A DNA stretch of 23,540 bases, from NCBI GenBank assembly GCA_900768695.1, contig CAAGDY010000295.1:1-23540 (forward strand), written 5' to 3'. Positions 16,069 through 22,299 of this stretch are shown in pieces (position 1 is the first letter of the stretch; each line of letters starts with the position of its first letter). The DNA is from an uncultured Anaerovibrio sp. GTDB lineage: Bacteria; Bacillota; Negativicutes; Selenomonadales; Selenomonadaceae. The notes under the pieces were generated by a model. It was not told where the DNA came from. It worked only from the letters and a program-made list of their open reading frames with translations, and did not search any database. The translations under genes and the position numbers were made by a program.

Positions 16069-16097
16069 ATTATAGCCAGCAAAAATACTGCCGTCAA
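16069..16097 (-). promoter_or_regulatory. Strong sigma-A type promoter of codA
   Basis: TTGACG (16092-16097), 17-bp spacer, TATAAT (16069-16074). Predicted start is near 16062. It lies 77 bp after the regulator's stop, so codA has its own promoter. Confidence 0.85.
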
Positions 16098-16112
16098 CCA
16101 GGGGCCTGATTT

Positions 16113-16151
16113 TTGTGCAGTCTGACCTAAAAAACGCCATTTTATTGTGCA
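16113..16151 (-). promoter_or_regulatory. Candidate operator: two TGCACAA direct repeats upstream of the codA promoter
   Basis: TGCACAA occurs at 16145-16151 and 16113-16119, exactly 32 bp apart (about three helical turns), upstream of the -35 box. The first copy overlaps a small inverted repeat TGTGC-GGTAT-GCACA. This layout suits an activator site, and the adjacent PucR-type protein is a candidate binder. The assignment is inference. Confidence 0.35.
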
Positions 16152-16173
16152 TACCGCACATAAAAAGTCCTTG

Positions 16174-16887
16174 TCAGCATTTGCCCTTTTCCATGCCGCG
16201 GATATAGAGCGCCAGCTGGAGCTTCAGCCTGATACCGGCATCCTCCAACGGACAGCCCATAATCGCCTCCACCTGACCCAGGCGGTACTTGACAGTATTG
16301 CGATGAATAAATAGCAGCTCCGCCGCCTTGAGTGTATTGCCATTGCAGGCAAAATACGACTCCAGGGTAGCCAGAAGACTGCTGTAATCACGTTCCTCCT
16401 GTGCCAGAAAAGGTGCCAGCACAAAGCCTGCATACTCCCTGGCACTGATTTTGTCCTGCAGCAGCAAATCAAGGGCATTATCCAGCGTCAGCTTGGCGTC
16501 ATTCATCACGATGGCCCTTGCCACAGCCTCCTGAATGTCCACCAGCGGCACATTCCAGGGAATAGCCATAATCGCAAAATCCTGCTCCACCGCCTTTGTT
16601 ATGACATCCCTGGGCACCTTCTGGATGTAGCTGTCCCCCACCATCAGCACAGCGCCTGCCATCTTCAGCCGCATAGCCTCCATCAGTACCTGTCCCGGAT
16701 GAAAATCCTTGCGCTGTGACAAGGCCCCGCTGATAATCATAAGCTCGCCGCCATGAATCCAGGGGGCAATATCCTCCATCTCCGGCACAAAAATCCAACG
16801 GATAGGATTGGCAAGCCCGCTTCCTCCCGTCAGATATTTTATTTTTTGCAGCACTGGCAAATTTTTCAAATCACCGCATGTAAGCAT
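16174..16887 (-). CDS. Compact PucR-type transcriptional regulator
   Basis: Cytoplasmic DNA-binding regulator of 237 residues. The N-terminal PucR domain (about 1-120) starts MLTCGDLKNLPVLQ and contains GGELMIISGA and the VEQDFAIMAIPWNVPLVDIQ segment. The C-terminal PucR-type HTH (~170-235) contains NTLKAAELLFIHRNTVKYRLGQVEAIMG. Most PucR/CdaR proteins have a GGDEF-like domain between these parts and about 400-550 residues; it is missing here, with no sign of a frameshift. PucR proteins control purine, allantoin or other small-molecule use, so codA just downstream is a likely target. ATG 16885-16887 is chosen because the PucR domain begins there and GAGGGAAG lies upstream; the frame remains open to 16980 through a terminator hairpin. 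Confidence 0.87.
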   Translation of the reverse strand: MLTCGDLKNLPVLQKIKYLTGGSGLANPIRWIFVPEMEDIAPWIHGGELMIISGALSQRKDFHPGQVLMEAMRLKMAGAVLMVGDSYIQKVPRDVITKAVEQDFAIMAIPWNVPLVDIQEAVARAIVMNDAKLTLDNALDLLLQDKISAREYAGFVLAPFLAQEERDYSSLLATLESYFACNGNTLKAAELLFIHRNTVKYRLGQVEAIMGCPLEDAGIRLKLQLALYIRGMEKGKC

Positions 16888-16925
16888 AGCACTTCCCTCT
16901 TTCCCGCAAGCTGCGCCAAAAACAC

Positions 16926-16966
16926 AAAAAGAGGCCATACTGCCGCCATTGCGGCAATATAACCTC
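16926..16966 (-). terminator. Rho-independent terminator between tcdA and the PucR-type gene
   Basis: Arms 16951-16966 and 16931-16946 pair over 16 bp, including three G.U pairs, around a 4-nt loop. TTTTT follows on the minus strand (16926-16930). It lies 46 bp after the tcdA stop and 38 bp before the regulator's start. It could simply end the tcdA transcript, but a promoter-like sequence lies before it and none after it, so it may be a leader attenuator for the regulator. Confidence 0.88.
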
Positions 16967-16978
16967 ATCGTTACCTTC

Positions 16979-17008
16979 AATATTTGTTTTCATCTTTCAG
17001 GCTGTCAA
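16979..17008 (-). promoter_or_regulatory. Candidate promoter of the PucR-type gene
   Basis: TTGACA (17003-17008, perfect consensus), 18-bp spacer, AATATT (16979-16984, 4 of 6). It starts 4 bp after the tcdA stop codon. Transcription would begin just before the 16-bp terminator hairpin. Confidence 0.45.
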
Positions 17009-17011
17009 TCT

Positions 17012-17737
17012 TCAGACCCTGCCCACCAAATCCTTGACCACCTCGCTGGCGGCAATCAGCCCTGCCACGGACGGCACAAATGACACACTGCCCGGCAACG
17101 TATGCCTGGAGCATGACGGCTCCTCAGTATGCCCCTCAAGGACCAGAGGCTTCAATGGCTCCTCCCGTGAGTAGACCACCTTCAGCTTTCTGATGCCCAG
17201 CTTTTTCAGCTTCTGCCGGAGCGCCCTTGCCAGCGGGCAGACACTGGTACTGTAGATATCAGATACCTCCAGCTCCGCCGGATTCAGCTTGTTTCCTGCC
17301 CCCATGCTGCTGATGATGGGAATCTGGCGCCTGTCAGCCTCAAGAATCAAATCAATCTTGCTCTTGACCGTGTCAATAGCATCCACTATGTAATCAATCC
17401 TGCCCTCAAAAAACAAGTCATGATTCTCCGGCAGATAAAACTCATTAATCTCCTGTATTTCCACCGCAGGATTAATGCTTCGCATGCGCTCCGCCATAAC
17501 CCTCGTCTTGCACCGGCCCACCGTCTGCATGGTAGCATGAATCTGACGGTTCACATTGGTGATGCTTATCTCGTCGTTGTCCACCAGCACAAAATGGCCT
17601 ATGCCGCACCGTACCAGTGCCTCTGCCGCATAGGAGCCAACACCTCCCACGCCGAACACTGCCACTCTGCTGTCAGCCAGCTTTTCCAGGGCCTCATTGC
17701 CCAGCAGGATTCTGGTACGTGAAAACTGATTCAGCAT
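17012..17737 (-). CDS. tcdA: tRNA threonylcarbamoyladenosine dehydratase
   Basis: E1-like (ThiF/MoeB) enzyme that uses ATP to cyclise t6A37 in ANN-decoding tRNAs to ct6A. The protein has 241 residues, close to E. coli TcdA (formerly YgdL/CsdL). The adenylate-binding loop FGVGGVGS is at 28-35, followed by VDNDEISITNVNRQIHA, a conserved E1 stretch, and the YIVDAIDTVKSKIDL segment that distinguishes TcdA from HesA/MoeB. The PSCSRHTLPGSVSFVPSVAGL segment near the C-terminus is also typical. ATG 17735-17737 follows GGGGAG. It lies 26 bp after ftsZ, probably cotranscribed. Confidence 0.94.
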   Translation of the reverse strand: MLNQFSRTRILLGNEALEKLADSRVAVFGVGGVGSYAAEALVRCGIGHFVLVDNDEISITNVNRQIHATMQTVGRCKTRVMAERMRSINPAVEIQEINEFYLPENHDLFFEGRIDYIVDAIDTVKSKIDLILEADRRQIPIISSMGAGNKLNPAELEVSDIYSTSVCPLARALRQKLKKLGIRKLKVVYSREEPLKPLVLEGHTEEPSCSRHTLPGSVSFVPSVAGLIAASEVVKDLVGRV

Positions 17738-17763
17738 AAAAACTCTCCCCTGCCAGCTGTCTT

Positions 17764-18990
17764 TTAATCCTTGTCACGCCTGCCAAACATCAGCGGGGCT
17801 GGATTCTTCCTGCGCATGAACTCAGGCACATCAACATCATTGGCCTCCTGCTTCGGTGCGGCCTGCGGCCTTGCCCCCAGGACGGCGCCCCCGGCCTTGC
17901 GCTCAGCTGTACCGCCAAAGAGCGTGCCCCTGGTCACAGGCGGCTTATCACCATAAAGGCTTGGCTTCGGCGGCTCCTGTCCCGTGAAGGCAATCGGCTT
18001 AATCTGATTTTTCATCTCCAGCAGTACCTTCGGGTCAAAGTCGGTGGCAATAATGGTGGCCCGCACCTGATTGCCCATGCTCTCATCCACCACCAGGCCA
18101 AAAATATTGTTGACATCAGGGTGGGTATTCTCGCACAGGAAGATATTAGCCTCCCGCACTGCATCCAGTGCCAGGGAGGAATTGCCGGTAATATTGACAA
18201 TGATGCCCCGGGCACCGCGGACGGAAATCTCAATCAACGGGCTGTTGATGGCATTCTGTACAGCTTCCAGCGCGGTCCTGCCCACACTGGTGCCCATGAT
18301 AGCCTCGCTGGTGCTGCCCTGGGTAAAGATGGTCTTGACATCGGCGAAATCCACATTGACCACACCGGTGGTTTCTATCATTTCCACGATGCTGCCTATG
18401 GACTGGCGCAACACCTCATCCACCAGGGAAAAAGTTTCCCCTACCGTAATCCGGCGGAATTCCGGCAGCTTTTCAATATTATCGTTGTTGACTACCACAA
18501 GGGCATCCATATTCTGGCGCAGAAGCTCCACACCGGCCTTGGCAGTATCCATTTTGCGGGAGCCCTCATGAGTGAATGGCAACGTTACCATGCCTACTGT
18601 CAGAATCCCCATATCGTGGGCAATCTTGGCCACTACAGGCGCGGCTCCCGTTCCCACGCCCTTGCCCATGCCGGCAGTCAGGAACACCAAATCAGAACCG
18701 GCAACAGCCTTGGCAATCTCCTCCTTGTCGGCAATAGCGGCGTTCTGCGCCTTTTCTACATTGCCGCCGGTACCGCGCCCCCTGGTGGTAGCAGCCCCCA
18801 CCAGCAGGCATGGAATCCCCTCTGCCTCCAGCAGCTTCAGCTGACGCACATCAGTGTTAATCGCCAGCAGCTGATTCCTGTCAAAGCCATCCCGTGCCAG
18901 ACGGCGCAGGACATTGTTGCCGCCACCGCCTATGCCTACAATCTTTATAGTGATTACTGCTCCCTTGATTCCGTTCTGCACCTCTGCCAT
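17764..18990 (-). CDS. ftsZ: FtsZ family GTPase, divergent
   Basis: Tubulin-like GTPase that forms the cytokinetic Z-ring. The protein has 408 residues. GGGGNN is at 21-26, the glycine-rich loop at 107-115 reads GMGKGVGTG where nearly all FtsZ have GMGGGTGTG, and the T7 loop NVDFADVKTIF is intact. A variable linker leads to a normal C-terminal tail, DVDVPEFMRR, which binds FtsA or SepF. The N-terminal third (RLARDGFDRNQLLAINTDVRQLKLLEAEG, TTRGRGTGGNVEKAQ) also differs from canonical FtsZ. ATG 18988-18990 has GAGGAGG 6-7 nt upstream; an in-frame ATG at 19035 is less likely. It is not next to ftsA or other dcw genes, so a second FtsZ elsewhere in the genome is possible. Retention of the T7 residues suggests GTP hydrolysis is possible. 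Confidence 0.92.
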   Translation of the reverse strand: MAEVQNGIKGAVITIKIVGIGGGGNNVLRRLARDGFDRNQLLAINTDVRQLKLLEAEGIPCLLVGAATTRGRGTGGNVEKAQNAAIADKEEIAKAVAGSDLVFLTAGMGKGVGTGAAPVVAKIAHDMGILTVGMVTLPFTHEGSRKMDTAKAGVELLRQNMDALVVVNNDNIEKLPEFRRITVGETFSLVDEVLRQSIGSIVEMIETTGVVNVDFADVKTIFTQGSTSEAIMGTSVGRTALEAVQNAINSPLIEISVRGARGIIVNITGNSSLALDAVREANIFLCENTHPDVNNIFGLVVDESMGNQVRATIIATDFDPKVLLEMKNQIKPIAFTGQEPPKPSLYGDKPPVTRGTLFGGTAERKAGGAVLGARPQAAPKQEANDVDVPEFMRRKNPAPLMFGRRDKD

Positions 18991-19001
18991 TTTTGTGCCT
19001 C

Positions 19002-19019
19002 CTCTATATCCTCTATATC
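19002..19019 (-). repeat. 9-bp tandem duplication in the ftsZ leader
   Basis: GATATAGAG occurs twice in direct succession just upstream of the ftsZ Shine-Dalgarno, and the last GAG contributes to the GAGGAGG motif. The rest of the 91-bp gap between the EamA stop and ftsZ shows no clear promoter; AATAAT at 19023-19028 could be a weak -10. Confidence 0.7.
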
Positions 19020-19081
19020 CATTATTCCAAATCAAGCCTGCATATCCCCGCCGGACTGTCCGTGCGTGCCAGCACCACAGT

Positions 19082-19954
19082 CTAGTGCCTGTGCAGGATT
19101 ACGCCTGCCTGGGTAATCAGCATCCCCGCAAGCATCAGCACACAGCCAACCAGCTCTACGCTGTACATTCTCTCCCCAAGAATCAGCCACCCGGCCAATG
19201 CACCAAACACCGACTCAAGGCTCATAATCACAGCCGCCGGTGCCGGCTCTGCCGTCCTCTGTCCCATAATCTGCAACGTAAATGCCACGCCCGATGACAG
19301 GACAGCCGCATAAAGAATAGGTATCGCGGCATCTGCCAGCTGCTGCCACGTAAATGGCTCCAGCCAGAAGCATGCCAGGCTGTTCAGGACTGCGCAAACC
19401 GCCAGCTGGGCAGCCGACAACTCAATATTGTCCGCTCTTTCCGCGTATCTGTCAATAAACAAAATATGAAATGCCCAGAAAATTGAGCCGATAAACGCCA
19501 GCACATCACCATAGTTCAGGTCAAATTCCCCCTGAACTGACAGGCAGTACAGCCCGATAGCCGCCACAACGGCTCCGGCCCAGTTTTCCAGCCGTATCCT
19601 CTTGCCAATCAGCCGGGCAAATAACGGCACAAATATAATGTACAGGCAGGTAATAAAAGCCGTTTTGCCTGCCGTAGTGAACAGCATGGCAAACTGCTGA
19701 AAAGCCGATGCCAGAAACATAATAACACCGGCACCCAGGCCAAATCTCCAGCCGGAAATATAGCATCCCTCAGACCTGGCACGCTGCCGCCGCTTCCCGA
19801 AGGCCGCCCAGATAGCAAGCACCACAAAAAAACCTATAACGTACCTGCCCATGCCATAGGTAAAGGGACCAATCTCATCCATGCCCGTAAGCTGGGCCAC
19901 AAATGTCGTCCCCCACAGAAACGAGGCTATGAGCAGATATAAATATCCTCGCAA
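19082..19954 (-). CDS. EamA/DMT family transporter
   Basis: Integral membrane protein of 290 residues with about ten TM helices arranged as two EamA repeats (about 3-130 and 148-287). This is the drug/metabolite transporter superfamily, which mainly exports amino acids, nucleobases or other metabolites. The first repeat has the typical LWGTTFVAQ start and TTAGKTAFITCLYIIFVPLF in its second half. The second has SLESVFGALAGWLILGE, the usual family marker. The substrate cannot be read from sequence. The start is TTG 19952-19954 with AAAGGG about 7 nt upstream; no in-frame ATG gives a complete first helix. It has its own promoter overlapping the dha terminator, and precedes ftsZ by 91 bp. Confidence 0.9.
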   Translation of the reverse strand: MRGYLYLLIASFLWGTTFVAQLTGMDEIGPFTYGMGRYVIGFFVVLAIWAAFGKRRQRARSEGCYISGWRFGLGAGVIMFLASAFQQFAMLFTTAGKTAFITCLYIIFVPLFARLIGKRIRLENWAGAVVAAIGLYCLSVQGEFDLNYGDVLAFIGSIFWAFHILFIDRYAERADNIELSAAQLAVCAVLNSLACFWLEPFTWQQLADAAIPILYAAVLSSGVAFTLQIMGQRTAEPAPAAVIMSLESVFGALAGWLILGERMYSVELVGCVLMLAGMLITQAGVILHRH

Positions 19955-19979
19955 AAAATCACCCTTTCATATCTTTTTG

Positions 19980-20007
19980 ATTATATCATATAGATAAAAA
20001 AAGGCAA
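19980..20007 (-). promoter_or_regulatory. Promoter of the EamA transporter, overlapping the dha terminator
   Basis: TTGCCT (20002-20007), 16-bp spacer, TATAAT (19980-19985) with an extended -10 (TGA before TATAAT). The -35 box is part of the 3' arm of the upstream terminator. Predicted start is near 19973, leaving a leader of about 20 nt. Confidence 0.65.
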
Positions 20008-20052
20008 AATAAAAATCACACTTCCTCAAAAATGTGATTTTTATTTTGCCTT
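19996..20052 (-). terminator. Rho-independent terminator of the dha operon
   Basis: Arms 20033-20052 and 20001-20020 are perfectly complementary over 20 bp, with a 12-nt loop, followed by at least five Ts on the minus strand. The stem is AT-rich with GGC/GCC at its base. It lies 21 bp after the dhaM stop. Confidence 0.95.
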
Positions 20053-20073
20053 CCATGAACATACACAAACAGC

Positions 20074-20460
20074 TCACAGGTCCAGCTTTTTTGCTGTTCT
20101 TGTTTCATCGACCTTCGCCTGCAGCGCCTCCACCGGCGTACCGAGTGAAGCCTCCAGTGCCGCCACAATGGCCCCTTCTACCACAGGGCCATCCAGCATG
20201 AATACATTATCGTATCCCAGAGCCTCTATTACCATTTCCGTAGTCATCACAGCGCTCCCCATATCCATAAGCACTGCAACGCCGTCCTCCGAATAGACAC
20301 TTTCAATAGCCGTCATTATCTTTTCAAAGCTGGTGCCAGGTGTACCGTCCTCTAACCCGCCAGCTGCAGCAATCCGCGCATCCCCGGCCATCATTTTGGC
20401 CAGCTCTACAGCTCCTTCTGCCAGGCACTGGCTATGAGATACAACTACGATACCTACCAT
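20074..20460 (-). CDS. dhaM: PTS-dependent dihydroxyacetone kinase, phosphoryl donor subunit DhaM
   Basis: Cytosolic EIIA-mannose-like protein that takes phosphate from HPr and passes it to ADP bound in DhaL. The protein has 128 residues, a single-domain DhaM; E. coli DhaM is a three-domain fusion with HPr- and EI-like parts. The phosphorylated His is H9 in MVGIVVVSHS, the same position as in E. coli. The GTSFEKIMTAIE region and VLMDMGSAVMTTEM are typical of the fold. ATG 20458-20460 is chosen because AAGGAG lies 9 nt upstream; ATG 20469 abuts that Shine-Dalgarno. It is the last gene of glpK-dhaKLM, 119 bp after dhaL. Its presence means the organism uses PEP and a PTS rather than ATP for dihydroxyacetone. 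Confidence 0.95.
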   Translation of the reverse strand: MVGIVVVSHSQCLAEGAVELAKMMAGDARIAAAGGLEDGTPGTSFEKIMTAIESVYSEDGVAVLMDMGSAVMTTEMVIEALGYDNVFMLDGPVVEGAIVAALEASLGTPVEALQAKVDETRTAKKLDL

Positions 20461-20531
20461 CTGTCCCATCTCCTTTTATACTCTGCCACAAACTATCTTT
20501 ATCTACCCTCTCATACCATCACACAACAAAT

Positions 20532-20559
20532 GAAGCAGGGAAGCGAACTTCCCCACTTC
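20532..20559 (-). other. Stable UUCG-loop hairpin between dhaL and dhaM
   Basis: In RNA of the minus strand a 12-bp stem (GAAGUGGGGAAG with CUUCCCUGCUUC, two G.U pairs) is closed by a UUCG tetraloop. The following AUUUGUUGUG is a poor terminator tail, so processing, stabilisation or partial termination before dhaM are the likely roles. The remaining ~80 bp of the gap show only the dhaM Shine-Dalgarno. Confidence 0.65.
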
Positions 20560-20579
20560 ACATCCATCCAAAATCTCGC

Positions 20580-21200
20580 TTAGATATGCTCCAGCAATAC
20601 CTCCAGCATATACATGGAAGAAGTAGCACCCGGGTCCTGATGGCCGATGCTCCTGTCCCCGATATAGCTTGCCCGGCCCTTTGTTGCCTTGATTGTCTTG
20701 GTATACTCCACACCGGCACGGGCGGCTTCAACAGCCTTGGCAACGGCGGACTTCATGTCCTCACCGGCCTCGACAGCTGCCTTCAGGGCATCATAGGCAG
20801 GACAGATAGCGTCCAGCATGGTCTTTTCTCCGGTAGTTGCCTTGCCACGCATCTTGATGCCGCCAATCGCAGCCTCCAGAGCCACAACCAAATCCCCGCT
20901 GTCTATTTCCATTTTGTCCTTCAGGGCGGCACCTGCCTTCATAAAGGCAGTGCCATACAAAGGCCCTGCCGAGCCGCCAACAGTAGAAACAAGCGTCATG
21001 CCAGTAGTCTTGAGCAGGGAACCGATATCCTTGCCTGCCATAGTCTCCAGCTTTGGTACAACGGCATTAAAGCCCTTCGCCATATTTACACCGTGGTCGC
21101 CATCGGCAATCTCGTTGTCCAGCTCCGTCAGGTAGTCTTTCTGCTCCTCAATGCGGGCCGCAACAGCCTTCAAAATCTCAATAGTCTTTTCATTCGTAAT
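20580..21200 (-). CDS. dhaL: Dihydroxyacetone kinase ADP-binding subunit DhaL
   Basis: Binds ADP/ATP as a fixed cofactor and phosphorylates dihydroxyacetone held covalently by DhaK; ADP is recharged by DhaM. It has about 206 residues, all helical. The nucleotide-Mg ligands are in LDNEIADGDHG (D28, D33, D35, H36). GGSAGPLYGTAF and the C-terminal DPGATSS are also typical. No ATG or GTG exists in frame near the N-terminus. TTG 21171-21173 lies inside the first conserved helix and has no Shine-Dalgarno. GGGGAG at 21213-21218 points to ATT 21198-21200 (12-nt spacing), giving MTNEKTIEILKAV, which fits homologues; ACG 21201-21203 is another option. I use ATT, with low certainty. Lies 24 bp after dhaK, in the same frame. 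Confidence 0.93.
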   Translation of the reverse strand: MTNEKTIEILKAVAARIEEQKDYLTELDNEIADGDHGVNMAKGFNAVVPKLETMAGKDIGSLLKTTGMTLVSTVGGSAGPLYGTAFMKAGAALKDKMEIDSGDLVVALEAAIGGIKMRGKATTGEKTMLDAICPAYDALKAAVEAGEDMKSAVAKAVEAARAGVEYTKTIKATKGRASYIGDRSIGHQDPGATSSMYMLEVLLEHI

Positions 21201-21224
21201 CGTAGAAAACAGCTCCCCTCGAAA

Positions 21225-22214
21225 TCATTTCTTCAAGGCAGGAGTATCAGCCTTGGCATCATACAGCTTCTTCAGCTCATCATCCAGACGCAGGAGCGTA
21301 ATGGAGAAGCCAGCCATCTCAATGGAAGTCATGTAATTGCCCACCATTGTATCATAAACCTTGATACCCTTTTCTGCCAGGAAGTCAGCCACATAATTAT
21401 TTACAATGTACAGCTCCATCAATGGAGTTCCGCCCATACCGTTAATTATAACAGCAACTTCCTTGCCTGTATAGTCAATGTCCTCAACAATCCTGTTCAA
21501 GAGCTCATCGGCAATATCATTGGCGGACTTCAGCGTCTCGCGGCTGGTGCCAGGCTCGCCATGAATGCCAATGCCGATTTCCATCTCATCATCTGCCAGC
21601 TCAAAGCCAGGCTTGCCGGCTGCCGGCATGGTGCATGCGGTGATAGCCATGCCCATGGTACGCACGTTGGCAATAACCTTCTCCGCAACAGCCTTTACTT
21701 CCTCCAGGCTGGCACCGGTTTCTGCCAGGGCACCTGCAATCTTGTGTACCAGAACGGTACCTGCTACGCCACGGCGTCCGGTAGTATAAAGGGAATCCTT
21801 TACTGCCACATCATCGTTTACAACTACATAATCAGCCTTGATATCCTCGTCCTTGGCCATATCGATAGCCATCTCAAAGTTCATGATATCACCGGTGTAG
21901 TTCTTTACGATACACAGCACGCCCTTGTCTGTTGCAACTGCCTTAATCGCCTCATAAATCTGGTCAGGGGTAGGAGAGGTAAATACCGCACCGGCAACTG
22001 CGCCATCCAGCATGCCTTCGCCTACATAGCCGCCGTGAGCCGGCTCATGGCCGCTGCCGCCGCCGCTTACCAGCGCAACCTTGCCTTCCTTCTTGCTTGC
22101 ACGTACAACCACGTTGCCGCAATCCAGCTTGCGCAGCTTATCAGGCGCTGACTTCACCAGGCCAAGAATCATTTCCTCTTCCACATTTTCCACTGCATTG
22201 ATAATTTTCTTCAC
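21225..22214 (-). CDS. dhaK: Dihydroxyacetone kinase substrate-binding subunit DhaK
   Basis: Binds dihydroxyacetone as a covalent hemiaminal on a histidine and presents it to DhaL. The protein has 329 residues, the usual length. The glycine-rich GGGSGHEPAHGGYVG stretch is at 51-65 with H56 near the active site. ENYTGD-like KNYTGDIMNF is at 104-113. The substrate-binding His is H218 in GIHGEPG. GTG 22212-22214 is the start, with AGGAGGG 7 nt upstream. The gene follows glpK by 111 bp and has its own promoter, so glycerol can be used by the GlpK route and dihydroxyacetone by the Dha route. Members of the family without DhaM use ATP; here dhaM is present. Confidence 0.97.
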   Translation of the reverse strand: MKKIINAVENVEEEMILGLVKSAPDKLRKLDCGNVVVRASKKEGKVALVSGGGSGHEPAHGGYVGEGMLDGAVAGAVFTSPTPDQIYEAIKAVATDKGVLCIVKNYTGDIMNFEMAIDMAKDEDIKADYVVVNDDVAVKDSLYTTGRRGVAGTVLVHKIAGALAETGASLEEVKAVAEKVIANVRTMGMAITACTMPAAGKPGFELADDEMEIGIGIHGEPGTSRETLKSANDIADELLNRIVEDIDYTGKEVAVIINGMGGTPLMELYIVNNYVADFLAEKGIKVYDTMVGNYMTSIEMAGFSITLLRLDDELKKLYDAKADTPALKK

Positions 22215-22256
22215 AATAATACCCTCCTAACATTCCATAGCCAACCCGTTGGAAAT

Positions 22257-22295
22257 GCATCCTCACCGGCTAATCTGCTATACAGGTGAGGATGC
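22257..22295 (-). promoter_or_regulatory. 11-bp inverted repeat at the predicted start site of dhaKLM
   Basis: GCATCCTCACC (minus strand, 22285-22295) and GGTGAGGATGC (22257-22267) are perfect inverted repeats separated by 17 bp. No T-run follows, so it is not a good terminator. It begins 5 bp after the -10 box and therefore overlaps the start of transcription. It could be an operator for a repressor or a 5'-end mRNA hairpin. Confidence 0.7.
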
Positions 22296-22299
22296 TTGC

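Noticed and set aside
16145..16159. Small hairpin TGTGC-GGTAT-GCACA after the regulator gene as a terminator
   Set aside because: Only 5 bp of stem and no T-run directly after it; kept only as part of a possible operator.
16888..16980. N-terminal extension of the PucR-type regulator from 16980
   Set aside because: It reads through a 16-bp terminator hairpin; the PucR domain starts at MLTCGDL with its own ribosome site.
11687..18990. Idea that the UgtP-like glycosyltransferase, DivIC and FtsZ in one window form a single division-control module
   Set aside because: They lie in separate transcription units several kilobases apart with unrelated genes between them; co-occurrence alone is too weak.
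20340..22151. 603-codon open frame on the plus strand opposite dhaK, dhaL and dhaM
   Set aside because: It spans three recognised genes and their intergenic gaps, and has no recognisable domain.
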